A stretch of DNA of 64,000 bases. Source: Streptomyces spororaveus (GTDB lineage Bacteria > Actinomycetota > Actinomycetes > Streptomycetales > Streptomycetaceae). The notes beneath the pieces were generated by a model that was not told the origin of the DNA, searched no databases, and saw nothing but the letters and a program-made list of their open reading frames with translations. The position numbers and the translations under genes were made by a program. This document shows, piece by piece, positions 54,130 through 63,585 of this stretch (position 1 is the stretch's first letter; each line of letters opens with the position of its first letter). The stretch is from positions 6,408,501-6,472,500 of the forward strand of contig NZ_BNED01000005.1 of assembly GCF_016755875.1 (NCBI RefSeq), given 5' to 3'.

Positions 54130-54887
54130 CGCCGGGCCCCCGGTCCGGCCCCCGTACCCGCCTCCGGGCCCACCCCCGGGCCCACCCCCGGAGCCGCCTC
54201 CGCCGCGAGCTCCCCCGCCGTGTAGCGCCCGCTCGGCAGCGCCCGCTCCACCAGCCGCACCAGCGCCGGAGCCACCTCCTCCGGCGTCGGCAGCCCCGCC
54301 AGGTCCTCGCCCGGCTCGGCCGCCGCCATCATCCGCGTCCGCATCGACCCCGGGTCGGCCCACCACACCCGCAGCTCCGGCTCCTCCACCGCCAGCACGG
54401 CCGACACCAGGTCCCCCGCCGCCTTGGTCGCCCCGTACGCCCCCCACGTCGGGTACGCCACCACCGCCGCGTCCGAGCTGATGTTCAGCACCGCTCCGGC
54501 CCGCGCCGCCCGCAGCAGCGGCAGCCCCTCCTGGACCAGCCCCAGCGGCCCCACCACATTGACCTCGAACGCCTCGCGCAGCCCGTCCAGCGTGTGCTCC
54601 GCCAGCGGTACCAGCGGCTCGGCCCCCAGTACCCCCGCGTTGTTCACCAGCAGGTCCAGCCCGCCCAGCTCCCGCGCCGCCGCCACCAGCGCCGCCCGGT
54701 GCGCCGCCGAGGACACGTCCCCGGCCACCGGCACCACCCGGGCCCCGGGCGCCAGGCCGGCCGCCGCCTCCTCCAGCGCCGCGGCACCCCGTGCGCTCAG
54801 CACCAGGTCCCATCCCCGCGCCGCAAGCTCCCCGGCCACTGCCCGGCCGAGCCCCCTGGACGCCCCCGTCACGATCGCCACCGACAT
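54126..54887 (-). CDS. Short-chain dehydrogenase/reductase coupled to queA-like gene
   Basis: A 253-residue SDR: TGASRGLG (7-14), NNAG (87-90), Ser in NISSDAAV and YxxxK as YGATK. It is a classical NADP-type SDR with a Gly/Pro/Ala-rich C-terminal tail (GVGPGVGPEAGTGAGPG). The start is ATG 54887 and the stop overlaps the queA-like start. Function unknown. Confidence 0.9.
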   Translation of the reverse strand: MSVAIVTGASRGLGRAVAGELAARGWDLVLSARGAAALEEAAAGLAPGARVVPVAGDVSSAAHRAALVAAARELGGLDLLVNNAGVLGAEPLVPLAEHTLDGLREAFEVNVVGPLGLVQEGLPLLRAARAGAVLNISSDAAVVAYPTWGAYGATKAAGDLVSAVLAVEEPELRVWWADPGSMRTRMMAAAEPGEDLAGLPTPEEVAPALVRLVERALPSGRYTAGELAAEAAPGVGPGVGPEAGTGAGPGARR

Positions 54888-55043
54888 GACAGCACCCTCG
54901 CCTTCCGTCCCGATCAGCAGATGCCCCCAACCTAGGAACGGCCCACCCCCGCCGCCTCGGCCACGAGCCCCACCCGCGCAGGGCCCTTCGACCTACGTCC
55001 GCGGCCCGATCCCGCAGGTCACGGCCGCGGGTACGGTGACCCC

Positions 55044-56207
55044 ATGACCGGTAGCCCCCCGCACGGCGGGCCCCCCAGCGGCCTGGCCGCCGTGAGCACC
55101 GCACTGCTCGCCATGAGCCGCCGCCTGGAGGTCCGCGACGTCCTGCGCACGATCGTCGTGTCCGCCCGCGAACTCCTGGACGCCGAGTACGCGGCCCTGG
55201 GCGTCCCGGACGACCACGGCGGCTTCGCCCAGTTCGTCGTGGACGGCATCAGCCCCGAGCAGTGGCGCCGCATCGGCCCGCTGCCCCGCCAGCACGGCAT
55301 CCTCGCGGCGATGCTCCACGAGGGAGGCCCCGAGCGCCTGGCCGACGTACGCGAGGACCCGCGCTTCGAGGGCTGGCCGGCGGCGCACCCGGAGATGTCC
55401 GACTTCCTCGGCATGCCCGTACGCGACGGGGAGGAGACCCTGGGCGCCCTCTTCCTCGCGAACAAGCGCGGCGGTGCCCCCGACGGCCGGCAGGGCTTCA
55501 CCGACGAGGACCAGGAACTCCTCTCCCTCCTCGCCCAGCACGCCGCCATCGCCCTCACCAACGCCCACCTCTACGAACGCAGCCGCGAGCTCACCATCGC
55601 CGAGGAGCGCTCCCGGCTGGCCCACGAGCTGCACGACGCCGTCAGCCAGAAGCTCTTCTCCCTGCGCCTCACCGCCCAGGCCGCCGCCGCCCTCGTCGAC
55701 CGCGACCCCGCCCGGGCCAAGGACGAGCTCCAGCAGGTGGCCGCCCTGGCGGCGGAGGCCGCGGACGAACTGCGCGCCGCCGTGACCGAGCTGCGCCCGG
55801 CCGCCCTGGACGAGGACGGACTCGTCGCCACCCTGCGTACGCACGTCCACGTCCTCGACCGCGCCCACACCGCGCACGTCACCTTCACCTGCGAGGGAGT
55901 ACGGGCCCTGCCCGCGACCCAGGAGGAAGCGCTGCTCAGGGTCGCCCAGGAGGCCCTGCACAACGCCCTGCGCCACTCGGCCGGCGACCGCGTCGAGGTC
56001 ACCCTGACCCGGACGCAGGCCGGGGGAGCGGTCCTCAAGGTCCTCGACACCGGCAAGGGCTTCGACCCCGGGACGGTCCGCCGGGCGGGCCGCCACCTGG
56101 GCCTGGTCTCCATGCGGGACCGCGCGAGCGGCGTCGGCGGCCGGCTCACCGTGCACTCGGAGCCCGGTCGGGGCACCACGATCGAGATGGAGGTACCCGG
56201 TGGCTGA
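55044..56207 (+). CDS. GAF-domain sensor histidine kinase (HisKA_3/NarX type)
   Basis: A 387-residue soluble kinase: GAF domain (about 22-175, VRDVLRTIVVSARELLDAEY to HAAIALTNAHLYE), a dimerisation/phosphotransfer helix with the H-box ERSRLAHELHDAVSQKL (His197), and a HATPase domain with EALHNALRHS and DTGKGFDP. No membrane segment, so it senses a cytoplasmic or redox signal. Its stop overlaps the response regulator by 8 nt; the pair form a two-component system. ATG 55044. Confidence 0.94.
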   Translation: MTGSPPHGGPPSGLAAVSTALLAMSRRLEVRDVLRTIVVSARELLDAEYAALGVPDDHGGFAQFVVDGISPEQWRRIGPLPRQHGILAAMLHEGGPERLADVREDPRFEGWPAAHPEMSDFLGMPVRDGEETLGALFLANKRGGAPDGRQGFTDEDQELLSLLAQHAAIALTNAHLYERSRELTIAEERSRLAHELHDAVSQKLFSLRLTAQAAAALVDRDPARAKDELQQVAALAAEAADELRAAVTELRPAALDEDGLVATLRTHVHVLDRAHTAHVTFTCEGVRALPATQEEALLRVAQEALHNALRHSAGDRVEVTLTRTQAGGAVLKVLDTGKGFDPGTVRRAGRHLGLVSMRDRASGVGGRLTVHSEPGRGTTIEMEVPGG

Positions 56208-56862
56208 CAGCACCGGCCGGAGCGGCGGCGGCATCCGAGTACTGCTGGTGGACGACCACCAGGTGGTCCGGCGGGGCCTGCGCACCTTCCTGGAGGTCCA
56301 GGAGGACATCGAGGTGGTCGGTGAGGCCTCGGACGGCGAGGAGGGCATCGCCCGGGCCGAGGAGCTGGGGCCCGACGTGATCCTCATGGACATCAAGATG
56401 CCGGGCACCGACGGCATCGAGGCGCTGCGCAGGCTGCGCGAGCTGGCGAACCCGGCCCGGGTGCTGATCGTCACCAGCTTCACGGAGCAGCGGACCGTGG
56501 TCCCCGCCCTGCGGGCCGGCGCGGCCGGATACGTCTACAAGGACATCGACCCCGACGCGCTGGCCGGAGCCATCCGGTCCGTCCACGCGGGCCACGTGCT
56601 CCTCCAGCCGGAAGTGGCCCTCGCCCTGCTCTCCCAGGAGGACCAGGGCTCACCGGCGGGCCGGCCGGGCTCGCTGACCGACCGGGAGCGCGAGGTCCTG
56701 GGCCTGATCGCCGACGGCCGCTCCAACCGGGAGATCGCCCGCGCCCTGGTCCTGTCCGAGAAGACGGTCAAGACCCACGTCTCGAACATCCTGATGAAGT
56801 TGGACCTTTCCGATCGGACCCAGGCCGCATTGTGGGCGGTCAGGCACGGAATCGCGGAGTGA
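56200..56862 (+). CDS. LuxR/NarL-family response regulator
   Basis: A 220-residue regulator: receiver domain with LLVDDHQVVRRGL (acidic pocket Asp18-Asp19), phosphoacceptor Asp64 in VILMDIKMP, Thr and Lys in TSFTEQ and YVYKDIDP, then a LuxR helix-turn-helix (about 155-215, LTDREREVLGLIADGRSNREIARAL). Overlaps the kinase gene by 8 nt. It lies 149 nt upstream of a chaplin gene on the same strand. Confidence 0.95.
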   Translation: MADSTGRSGGGIRVLLVDDHQVVRRGLRTFLEVQEDIEVVGEASDGEEGIARAEELGPDVILMDIKMPGTDGIEALRRLRELANPARVLIVTSFTEQRTVVPALRAGAAGYVYKDIDPDALAGAIRSVHAGHVLLQPEVALALLSQEDQGSPAGRPGSLTDREREVLGLIADGRSNREIARALVLSEKTVKTHVSNILMKLDLSDRTQAALWAVRHGIAE

Positions 56863-57011
56863 TCCGAAGCAAATCGGACCGTCTCGTTCCGGACTGAGAT
56901 TCATACGGTCGGGTGTATGTAGCCCACATGGCGTATCCCGCTCGCGGGCCGGCCGTTCTCCAAGGCGTGCCGCGACGGCTGGTCGCGGCGGACGTACTGG
57001 AGGACGAGAAC

Positions 57012-57257
57012 GTGAAGAACTTCAAGAAGGCCGCAGCCGTCACCATGATCGCGGGCGGCCTCCTCGCCGCCGGCGCCGGTGTCTCCTCGGCGCACGGCGG
57101 TGCGTCGGCGGAGGGCGAGGCCCTGGGCTCGCCCGGCGTGGCCTCCGGGAACCAGGTTCAGGTCCCCGTGCACATCCCCGTGAACGTGGTCGGCAACACG
57201 GTCAACGTGATCGGCCTGCTCAACGGCGCCTTCGGCAACACCGGCGTCAACGCCTGA
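57012..57257 (+). CDS. chpE: Short chaplin lacking cysteines (ChpE type)
   Basis: An 81-residue secreted protein. Signal peptide VKNFKKAAAVTMIAGGLL to about SSAHG, then the chaplin domain GSPGVASGNQVQVPVHIPVN and NVVGNTVNVIGLLNGAFGNT. Chaplins are hydrophobic surface proteins that assemble into amyloid-like rodlets and allow aerial growth. The Cys pair of other short chaplins is absent, which is the ChpE property. GTG 57012 follows GGAGG. Followed by a strong hairpin. Confidence 0.95.
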   Translation: MKNFKKAAAVTMIAGGLLAAGAGVSSAHGGASAEGEALGSPGVASGNQVQVPVHIPVNVVGNTVNVIGLLNGAFGNTGVNA

Positions 57258-57283
57258 CGCCCCGCACGGCCTGACCCCGCCCG

Positions 57284-57321
57284 CGGCGCCGCTTCCTTCC
57301 TCTCCCCAGGAAGCGGCGCCG
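57284..57321 (+). terminator. Terminator after chpE
   Basis: CGGCGCCGCTTCCT (57284-57297) pairs perfectly with AGGAAGCGGCGCCG (57308-57321), followed by TTCGGTT. Confidence 0.9.
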
Positions 57322-57425
57322 TTCGGTTGCGTCCGCACGCGGTCACCGGGCAGACGGGGGCCTTCGCCCCACCCGCGCGCGAGCCTCAACCCGCCGCCCC
57401 CGCCCGCGGTCCTAGCGTGGCCCGC

Positions 57426-58064
57426 ATGACGAGGAACCGGTACACCGGCCGATGCGCCGCCGTCGTGCTCGCCGCGGCAGTGGGCCTGACGGGACTGCCG
57501 GACCCGCCCGGGGCGCGGGCGGCAGCGCCCTCCGCGAGGCCCGCCCACGGTGCCTCGGGCCACGTCTACGTGGCGAACCTCCACTCCGACACGGTCTCGG
57601 TCGTCGACACCCGCTCCGGCACCGTCGTGGACACCGTTCCCGTGGGAGACGGGCCCGACAGCGTGGCCCTCAGCCCCGACGGCGCCCGCCTGTATGTCAC
57701 CGATTCCGCGGCGGACACCGTGTCCGTGGTCGACACCCGAACCAGGACGGTCGTCGAAACCGTCACGGTCGGGCACGAACCGAGCAGGGTGACGGTCTCC
57801 CCGGACAACAGGAACGTCTACGTGGCCAACGTCGGCGGGGGCACCGTGTCGGTGATCAGCCCCCGCACCCTCGCGGTCACGGACACCATCGCCGTGGGCG
57901 ACGGCCCCAACGGCCTCGCCGTCGGCCCGGACGGCTGCAGCGTCCACGTCAGCAACTTCGACTCGGACTCGTTGTCGGTGATCGACACCAGAACGGGCAG
58001 GACGGTGACCGTGCCGGTCGGCGACGGCCCGACCGGCGTCACGACGCAAGCACCCCCGCACTGA
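57426..58064 (+). CDS. Secreted YncE/YVTN-type beta-propeller repeat protein, short
   Basis: A 212-residue protein with a signal peptide (RNRYTGRCAAVVLAAAVGLTG, cleavage near ARA-AA) and four YVTN-like repeats of about 42 residues: VYVANLHSDTVSVVD, LYVTDSAADTVSVVD, VYVANVGGGTVSVIS and VHVSNFDSDSLSVID, each followed by a VGDGP or VGHEP turn. Full YncE-type propellers have seven blades, so this must be half of one, or assemble as an oligomer. Function unknown. It stands between the chpE terminator and a convergent gene. Confidence 0.88.
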   Translation: MTRNRYTGRCAAVVLAAAVGLTGLPDPPGARAAAPSARPAHGASGHVYVANLHSDTVSVVDTRSGTVVDTVPVGDGPDSVALSPDGARLYVTDSAADTVSVVDTRTRTVVETVTVGHEPSRVTVSPDNRNVYVANVGGGTVSVISPRTLAVTDTIAVGDGPNGLAVGPDGCSVHVSNFDSDSLSVIDTRTGRTVTVPVGDGPTGVTTQAPPH

Positions 58065-58100
58065 CCCGAGGCGCGCCCGATCAGCCCCTTCGCCCCCTCC

Positions 58101-58142
58101 AGCCTCGCCGCCGTTCGAGGCGCGGGGTGTGGGGCGGAGCCC
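58101..58142 (-). repeat. Dispersed GGGCTCCGCCCC-type intergenic repeat, copy 2
   Basis: Inverted second copy of the 42-bp element at 5690-5731 (about 4 mismatches), between the beta-propeller gene and the convergent hypothetical gene. Confidence 0.75.
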
Positions 58143-58145
58143 GGC

Positions 58146-58928
58146 TCAGCCCAGCCCGCGCGCCTCAACGGCCGAGTTGTACGCCGCCACCAGCGCCCGC
58201 CGCGCCACCCGCTCCACCGGCCGGAGCGCCTCCGCCCGCGCCGCCATCTCCGACGCGGCCACCGCGCCCCCGTGCCCGTTCTCGTACGCCAGCGACACCA
58301 TCAGGTCCACCCGCTGCGCCAGCGCCAGCACCCGCACCGCACGCGGCGGATATCCCGGCGCCAGCGCGTCCCGCCCGGCCTCCGCCCGCGCCCGGTACGC
58401 CGACAGCGCGGCCTCCGCGACCGGCCCGGACCCCGCCACGTCCAGCCGGGTCAGCACCTCCGTCGCCTCGCGCAGCGCCTCCGCCAGCTCCCGCTCCGCC
58501 TCGCTCAGCGAGGGCACGTCGGCCGGCGGGGCCTCCCGTACCGGCAGCACGTGCCAGGTCACCGACACATGGACGTCCCCGGCCGGCCCGGCCTCGGACA
58601 CCTCCGGCACCAGGCCCAGCGCCGCGCCCACCGCGACGACCGCCTCCTCCGCCTCCAGCGCCCGCGCGTTGAACTCCGGGGGCCCGCTCAGCCCCAGCGG
58701 ATGCCCCGGCGCGGGCAGCGCCACCCGCAGCCCCGCCACCCCCAGCACCCGCAGCCGGCCGAGCGCCAGGGAGAGCCCCACCGGGCCCGTCTCACCCGGC
58801 AGCCCCTCCACCCGGTGAACGGCGTCCTCGCCCACGATCGACGACACGGCCTCGTCGGGCGAGACCAGACCGGCCAGCTGTGCGTTCCCCCAGGCGGCCA
58901 AGCGCCCTGAACGTGGTTCGAAAAGCAT
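58146..58928 (-). CDS. Conserved hypothetical protein, helical C-terminus
   Basis: A 260-residue soluble protein. The N-terminal half has alternating strands (LSLALGRLRVLGVAGLRVALPAPG; DVHVSVTWHVLPV), and the C-terminal third is helical (SEAERELAEALREATEVLTRLD). No signal peptide or known motif. It resembles a Streptomyces-conserved unknown, without assigned function to me. Divergent from the ABC ATPase gene. Confidence 0.8.
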   Translation of the reverse strand: MLFEPRSGRLAAWGNAQLAGLVSPDEAVSSIVGEDAVHRVEGLPGETGPVGLSLALGRLRVLGVAGLRVALPAPGHPLGLSGPPEFNARALEAEEAVVAVGAALGLVPEVSEAGPAGDVHVSVTWHVLPVREAPPADVPSLSEAERELAEALREATEVLTRLDVAGSGPVAEAALSAYRARAEAGRDALAPGYPPRAVRVLALAQRVDLMVSLAYENGHGGAVAASEMAARAEALRPVERVARRALVAAYNSAVEARGLG

Positions 58929-59061
58929 CCCCCTACTTTACGGATCGGCCCCGGCACCGGGCCCCGGCCCCGGACCCCGCTCCGAGTGGCGTAGGTTTTC
59001 CCCTGGGGCTGCGTCTACCGGCGCACAGCAAACCGTGACTGCAAGGGGTGACAACACGCTC

Positions 59062-59859
<798 letters not shown>

Positions 59860-59910
59860 CGGGTTCCCGCACCCTGTCCCGACCGCGCCCACCGGACCTA
59901 CCATGACCAT

Positions 59911-60339
59911 GTGGACATCGACGCATGGGTGTGGTGGCTCATCGGCGCGGTCGGACTGGGCATCCCCCTCGTCCTGACGGCGATGCCGGAGTTCGGCATG
60001 TTCGCCGTCGGCGCGGTCGCGGCCGCCGTCACGGCGGCCCTCGGCGGGGAAGTGGTGGCCCAGGTACTGGTCTTCGTGATCGTGTCGGTCGCGCTCATCG
60101 CCGTCGTACGGCCGATCGCCAACCGGCACCGCGACCAGCGCCCCCAACACCGCAGCGGCATCGACGCGTTGAGGGGCAGATCCGCCGTGGTCCTGGAACG
60201 GGTCGACGGCAGCGGGGGACGCATCAAGCTCGCCGGCGAGGTCTGGTCGGCACGCGCCCTCGACACGGACACCAGTTTCGAACCGGGCCAGTCCGTGGAC
60301 GTGGTGGAGATCGACGGGGCGACCGCCGTCGTGATGTGA
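59911..60339 (+). CDS. NfeD-family membrane protein
   Basis: A 142-residue protein with three N-terminal helices (DAWVWWLIGAVGLGIPLV, FGMFAVGAVAAAVTAAL, VLVFVIVSVALIAVV) and a C-terminal OB-fold-like domain (RGRSAVVLERVDGSGGRIKLAGEVWSARA). NfeD proteins nearly always sit beside SPFH proteins, as here, and shape membrane domains. GTG 59911. The SPFH gene starts 84 nt downstream. Confidence 0.93.
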   Translation: MDIDAWVWWLIGAVGLGIPLVLTAMPEFGMFAVGAVAAAVTAALGGEVVAQVLVFVIVSVALIAVVRPIANRHRDQRPQHRSGIDALRGRSAVVLERVDGSGGRIKLAGEVWSARALDTDTSFEPGQSVDVVEIDGATAVVM

Positions 60340-60423
60340 CAAGCAGCCTGCTCGCAGCCCGCGGGTCTGCGAGACTCCGATCAACGGGGCAGCACAGACA
60401 GCCGGAAGGGCACGGGGAACCGC

Positions 60424-61410
60424 ATGCAACCGATCATCATCGTCCTGATCATTCTGGTGGTTCTGGTCTTCATCGCACTGGTCAAGACGATCCAGGTGAT
60501 CCCGCAGGCCAGCGCCGCCATCGTCGAGCGGTTCGGCCGCTACACCCGCACCCTCAACGCGGGCCTCAACATCGTCGTCCCGTTCATCGACTCGATCCGC
60601 AACCGGATCGACCTCCGCGAACAGGTCGTCCCGTTCCCGCCGCAGCCCGTCATCACCCAGGACAACCTGGTCGTCAACATCGACACCGTCATCTACTACC
60701 AGGTGACCGACGCCCGGGCCGCGACGTACGAAGTGGCCAGCTACATCCAGGCCATCGAACAGCTCACCGTCACCACGCTCCGCAACATCATCGGCGGCAT
60801 GGACCTGGAGCGGACCCTCACCTCCCGCGAGGAGATCAACGCGGCCCTGCGCGGAGTCCTCGACGAGGCCACCGGCAAGTGGGGCATCCGCGTCAACCGC
60901 GTCGAGCTCAAGGCCATCGAGCCGCCGACCTCCATCCAGGACTCGATGGAGAAGCAGATGCGCGCCGACCGCGACAAGCGCGCCGCGATCCTCCAGGCCG
61001 AAGGTGTCCGGCAGTCCGAGATCCTGCGCGCCGAGGGCGAGAAGCAGTCCTCCATCCTGCGCGCCGAAGGTGACGCCAAGGCCGCCGCACTGCGCGCCGA
61101 GGGTGAGGCACAGGCGATCCGTACGGTCTTCGAGTCCATCCACGCCGGCGACGCCGACCAGAAGCTCCTCGCCTACCAGTACCTCCAGATGCTCCCGAAG
61201 ATCGCCGAAGGCGACGCCAACAAGCTCTGGATCGTGCCGAGCGAGATCGGCGACGCCCTCAAGGGGCTCTCCGGCGCCATGGGCAACTTCGGCCCCATGG
61301 GCGGCGGTTCGGGCTTCAACCCGCAGAACGCCGGCAAGGACGGCGGCGGCATCCCGGCCGCACGGGACAAGGACGCCGCGGAACGCCGCGAACAGCCCCC
61401 CATCGACTGA
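60424..61410 (+). CDS. SPFH/Band 7 (stomatin/QmcA-like) protein
   Basis: A 328-residue protein with one N-terminal membrane anchor (IIIVLIILVVLVFIALV), an SPFH domain (about 25-175: VIPQASAAIVERFGRYTRTL, VNIDTVIYYQVTDARAATYE, WGIRVNRVELKAIEPP) and a long heptad coiled coil (about 178-225 with repeated ILRAEGE units). The C-terminal quarter has Gly/Asn-rich sequence. It should form membrane microdomain scaffolds together with the upstream NfeD. Confidence 0.94.
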   Translation: MQPIIIVLIILVVLVFIALVKTIQVIPQASAAIVERFGRYTRTLNAGLNIVVPFIDSIRNRIDLREQVVPFPPQPVITQDNLVVNIDTVIYYQVTDARAATYEVASYIQAIEQLTVTTLRNIIGGMDLERTLTSREEINAALRGVLDEATGKWGIRVNRVELKAIEPPTSIQDSMEKQMRADRDKRAAILQAEGVRQSEILRAEGEKQSSILRAEGDAKAAALRAEGEAQAIRTVFESIHAGDADQKLLAYQYLQMLPKIAEGDANKLWIVPSEIGDALKGLSGAMGNFGPMGGGSGFNPQNAGKDGGGIPAARDKDAAERREQPPID

Positions 61411-61500
61411 CCGGCCATCCCCTTCCTGCATGATCGGTGAGGCCCCTCGACCTTCATGGCGGGGAGGCGACTCACTCATGCAAAGGGGATGGCACCGTCC

Positions 61501-62271
61501 ATGTCCATCTGGGAATCACTCGCTGTCTTCGCCGCCGGCATCGGCGCGGGCACGATCAACACCATCGTCGGCTCCGGCACCCTGATCACCTTCCCGGTGC
61601 TGCTCGCCACCGGCCTGCCGCCGGTCACCGCGAACGTGTCCAACACCCTCGGCCTGGTGCCCGGTTCGATCAGCGGAGCCATCGGCTATCGCAAGGAGCT
61701 CCGGGGCCAGCGCGCCCGCGTCCTGCGGCTCGGTTCCGTGTCGCTCGTCGGCGGACTCGCGGGCGCGGTCCTGCTCCTGACCCTGCCGTCCGACTCCTTC
61801 GACACGATCGTGCCCGTCCTGATCGCGCTGGCCCTGGTCCTCGTCGTCCTCCAGCCGCGGCTCGCCGCCGCGCTGCGCCGACGCCAGGAAGCCGCCGGAG
61901 GCGACACCGGCCACCCCGACGGGGGACCGGTCCTGCTCGGCGGCATGCTGCTCTCCAGCGCGTACGGCGGCTACTTCGGCGCCGCCCAGGGAGTGCTCTA
62001 CCTCGGCCTGATGGGCCTGCTGCTCCGCGAGGACATGCAGCGCATCAACGCCGTCAAGAACGTCATCGCCGCCCTGGTGAACGGAATCGCGGCCGTCGTC
62101 TTCCTCTTCGTCGCCGAGTTCGACTGGACGGCCGTCGTCCTCATCGCCATCGGCTCCACGATCGGCGGCCAGATCGGCGCCAAGGTCGGCCGCCGCCTCT
62201 CACCGACCGTCCTGCGCGCGGTCATCGTGACGGTCGGCCTCATCGCCATCGTCCAGTTGCTCATCAGCTGA
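61501..62271 (+). CDS. TSUP-family (TauE/SafE) membrane permease
   Basis: A 256-residue permease with about eight helices. SLAVFAAGIGAGTINTIVGSGTLITFP and its counterpart AYGGYFGAAQGVLYLGLMGLLL near residue 160 are the two TauE/SafE repeats. Family members export sulphite, sulphonates or related anions; substrate is unknown. ATG 61501 is chosen because the first helix begins nearly at once; an upstream start at 61456 adds 15 residues. Confidence 0.9.
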   Translation: MSIWESLAVFAAGIGAGTINTIVGSGTLITFPVLLATGLPPVTANVSNTLGLVPGSISGAIGYRKELRGQRARVLRLGSVSLVGGLAGAVLLLTLPSDSFDTIVPVLIALALVLVVLQPRLAAALRRRQEAAGGDTGHPDGGPVLLGGMLLSSAYGGYFGAAQGVLYLGLMGLLLREDMQRINAVKNVIAALVNGIAAVVFLFVAEFDWTAVVLIAIGSTIGGQIGAKVGRRLSPTVLRAVIVTVGLIAIVQLLIS

Positions 62272-62331
62272 GCGACGTAGAAGAACTACGCCGCCCAGCG
62301 TGACCGCCTCCACCGAACAGGGGAGTTCCGC

Positions 62332-62835
62332 TTAGGCGGAACGCTCCAGCCACTCCGGGAGCGACTCCCGCCCGGCCACCCCCAGGGCCAGCAGCATCGC
62401 GTCCGCCGGCGACGGGACGAAGGGCTTCCGGAGGAGCGGCATCCCCGCCTCCTCCGGAGTCCGCGCCGCCTTGCGGTGGTTGTCCTCGGCGCAGGAGGCC
62501 ACCGTGTTCAGCCAGGTGTCCCCACCCCCCTGAGCGCGCGGCAGTACGTGGTCCACGGTCGTCGCGCGCTTCCCGCAGTACGCGCAACGGTGCTGGTCCC
62601 GGACCAGCACCCCCCTCCGTGACCAGGGAGCATGTCTTCGGAAGGGCACCCGGACGTACCTGCAGAGCCTGATCACCCGGGGCATCGGAAGATCCATGGT
62701 GGCCGCGCGCACACGCAGCTCGGGGTGCGACTGTTCGACAACGGCCTTGTCCTGGAGCACCAGAACCACGGCCCGATTCAACGTCACCGTCGACAGCGGC
62801 TCGAAGCTCGCATTCAGCACCAGCGTGTCCCGCAT
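62332..62835 (-). CDS. HNH endonuclease
   Basis: A 167-residue protein with a central HNH motif (about 85-135): RDQHRCAYCGKRATTVDHVLPRAQGGGDTWLNTVASC, read here in pieces; the CxxC and CxxxxxH-type Zn ligands (CAYC and the later Cys and His) are visible. The N-terminal 60 residues with NASFEPLSTVTLNRAVVLVLQDK precede it. Such stand-alone HNH proteins are common in actinobacteria; cleavage target unknown. ATG 62835 follows GGGAGG. Confidence 0.9.
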   Translation of the reverse strand: MRDTLVLNASFEPLSTVTLNRAVVLVLQDKAVVEQSHPELRVRAATMDLPMPRVIRLCRYVRVPFRRHAPWSRRGVLVRDQHRCAYCGKRATTVDHVLPRAQGGGDTWLNTVASCAEDNHRKAARTPEEAGMPLLRKPFVPSPADAMLLALGVAGRESLPEWLERSA

Positions 62836-62932
62836 CTCGCCCACCTCCCGTGTGCAGGCCCGCGACCACCCTGGCGGCAGGGCCCGCAACCACTCTGGCC
62901 GCGCGCGCCACGCGGGACAACGCAATAAAAAT

Positions 62933-62967
62933 GCCCGGTCCTGGCCTTCTTTAGACCAGGACCGGGC
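62933..62967 (-). terminator. Rho-independent terminator after the PEBP gene
   Basis: GCCCGGTCCTGG (62933-62944) pairs with CCAGGACCGGGC (62956-62967). Read on the minus strand it is followed by ATTTTTATTG, a clear U tract. Confidence 0.95.
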
Positions 62968-62984
62968 GAACGCTCGGGAAACGA

Positions 62985-63521
62985 TCAGCGCGCGGCGGGC
63001 GCCTCGTACTCGGCGACGAGCTGAGCGCGCCCCAGGGCGTGGAACCGCAGATGGAATCCGACGACCGCCGGCGACGAGTCCTCGTCCGGGCCGAGCTGCT
63101 CCCGGTCCACCGCGTACACGGTGAACACGTAGCGGTGCCGCTCCCCGCGCGGCGGGGCCGCACCGCCGAAGTCCCTCGTGCCGTAGTCGTTCCGCGCGTG
63201 CACAGCCCCCTCCGGCAGGCCCGCGAAGTCTCCGGTGCCCGCCCCGGCCGGCAGCTCCGTCACCGAAACGGGCAGGTCGAAGAGCACCCAGTGCCAGAAC
63301 CCGCTGCCCGTGGGCGCGTCCGGGTCGAAGCAGGTCACGGCGAAGCTCTTCGTCCCCTCGGGGAAGCCCTCCCAGCGCAGGTGGGGCGAGACGTTCTTCC
63401 CCGTGAGGACCTGCGCGGCGTGCAGGTCGGCTCCATGGGAGACGTCCTCGCTCGTCAAGGTGAAGGCCGCGACCTCGGGGTGGAAGTCGTGCGGAAGGTG
63501 CGGCCTGCTCTGCTCTGACAC
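62985..63521 (-). CDS. YbhB/YbcL-type phosphatidylethanolamine-binding protein
   Basis: A 178-residue PEBP-family protein. KNVSPHLRWEGFPEGTKSFAVTCFDPDAPTGSGFWHWVLFDLP, quoted by parts, is the ligand pocket (DPDAPTGSGFWHW), and GAAPPRGERHRYVFTVYAVD the second. No signal peptide. Members are often called PEBP/RKIP-like; role in Streptomyces unknown. The GTG at 63521 follows GGAGG; an ATG at 63548 is in frame but less well placed. Confidence 0.92.
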   Translation of the reverse strand: MSEQSRPHLPHDFHPEVAAFTLTSEDVSHGADLHAAQVLTGKNVSPHLRWEGFPEGTKSFAVTCFDPDAPTGSGFWHWVLFDLPVSVTELPAGAGTGDFAGLPEGAVHARNDYGTRDFGGAAPPRGERHRYVFTVYAVDREQLGPDEDSSPAVVGFHLRFHALGRAQLVAEYEAPAAR

Positions 63522-63585
63522 TGCTGAACCTCCGGAATAGGGGGACATCGGACCGCGCCCGCCGTGTACGGACGCGGTCGCGAGC

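Noticed and set aside
54130..55104. Extension of the queA-like frame upstream to 55104
   Set aside because: Gly-rich nonsense running through the SDR gene; the GTG at 54129 gives family-like sequence at once.
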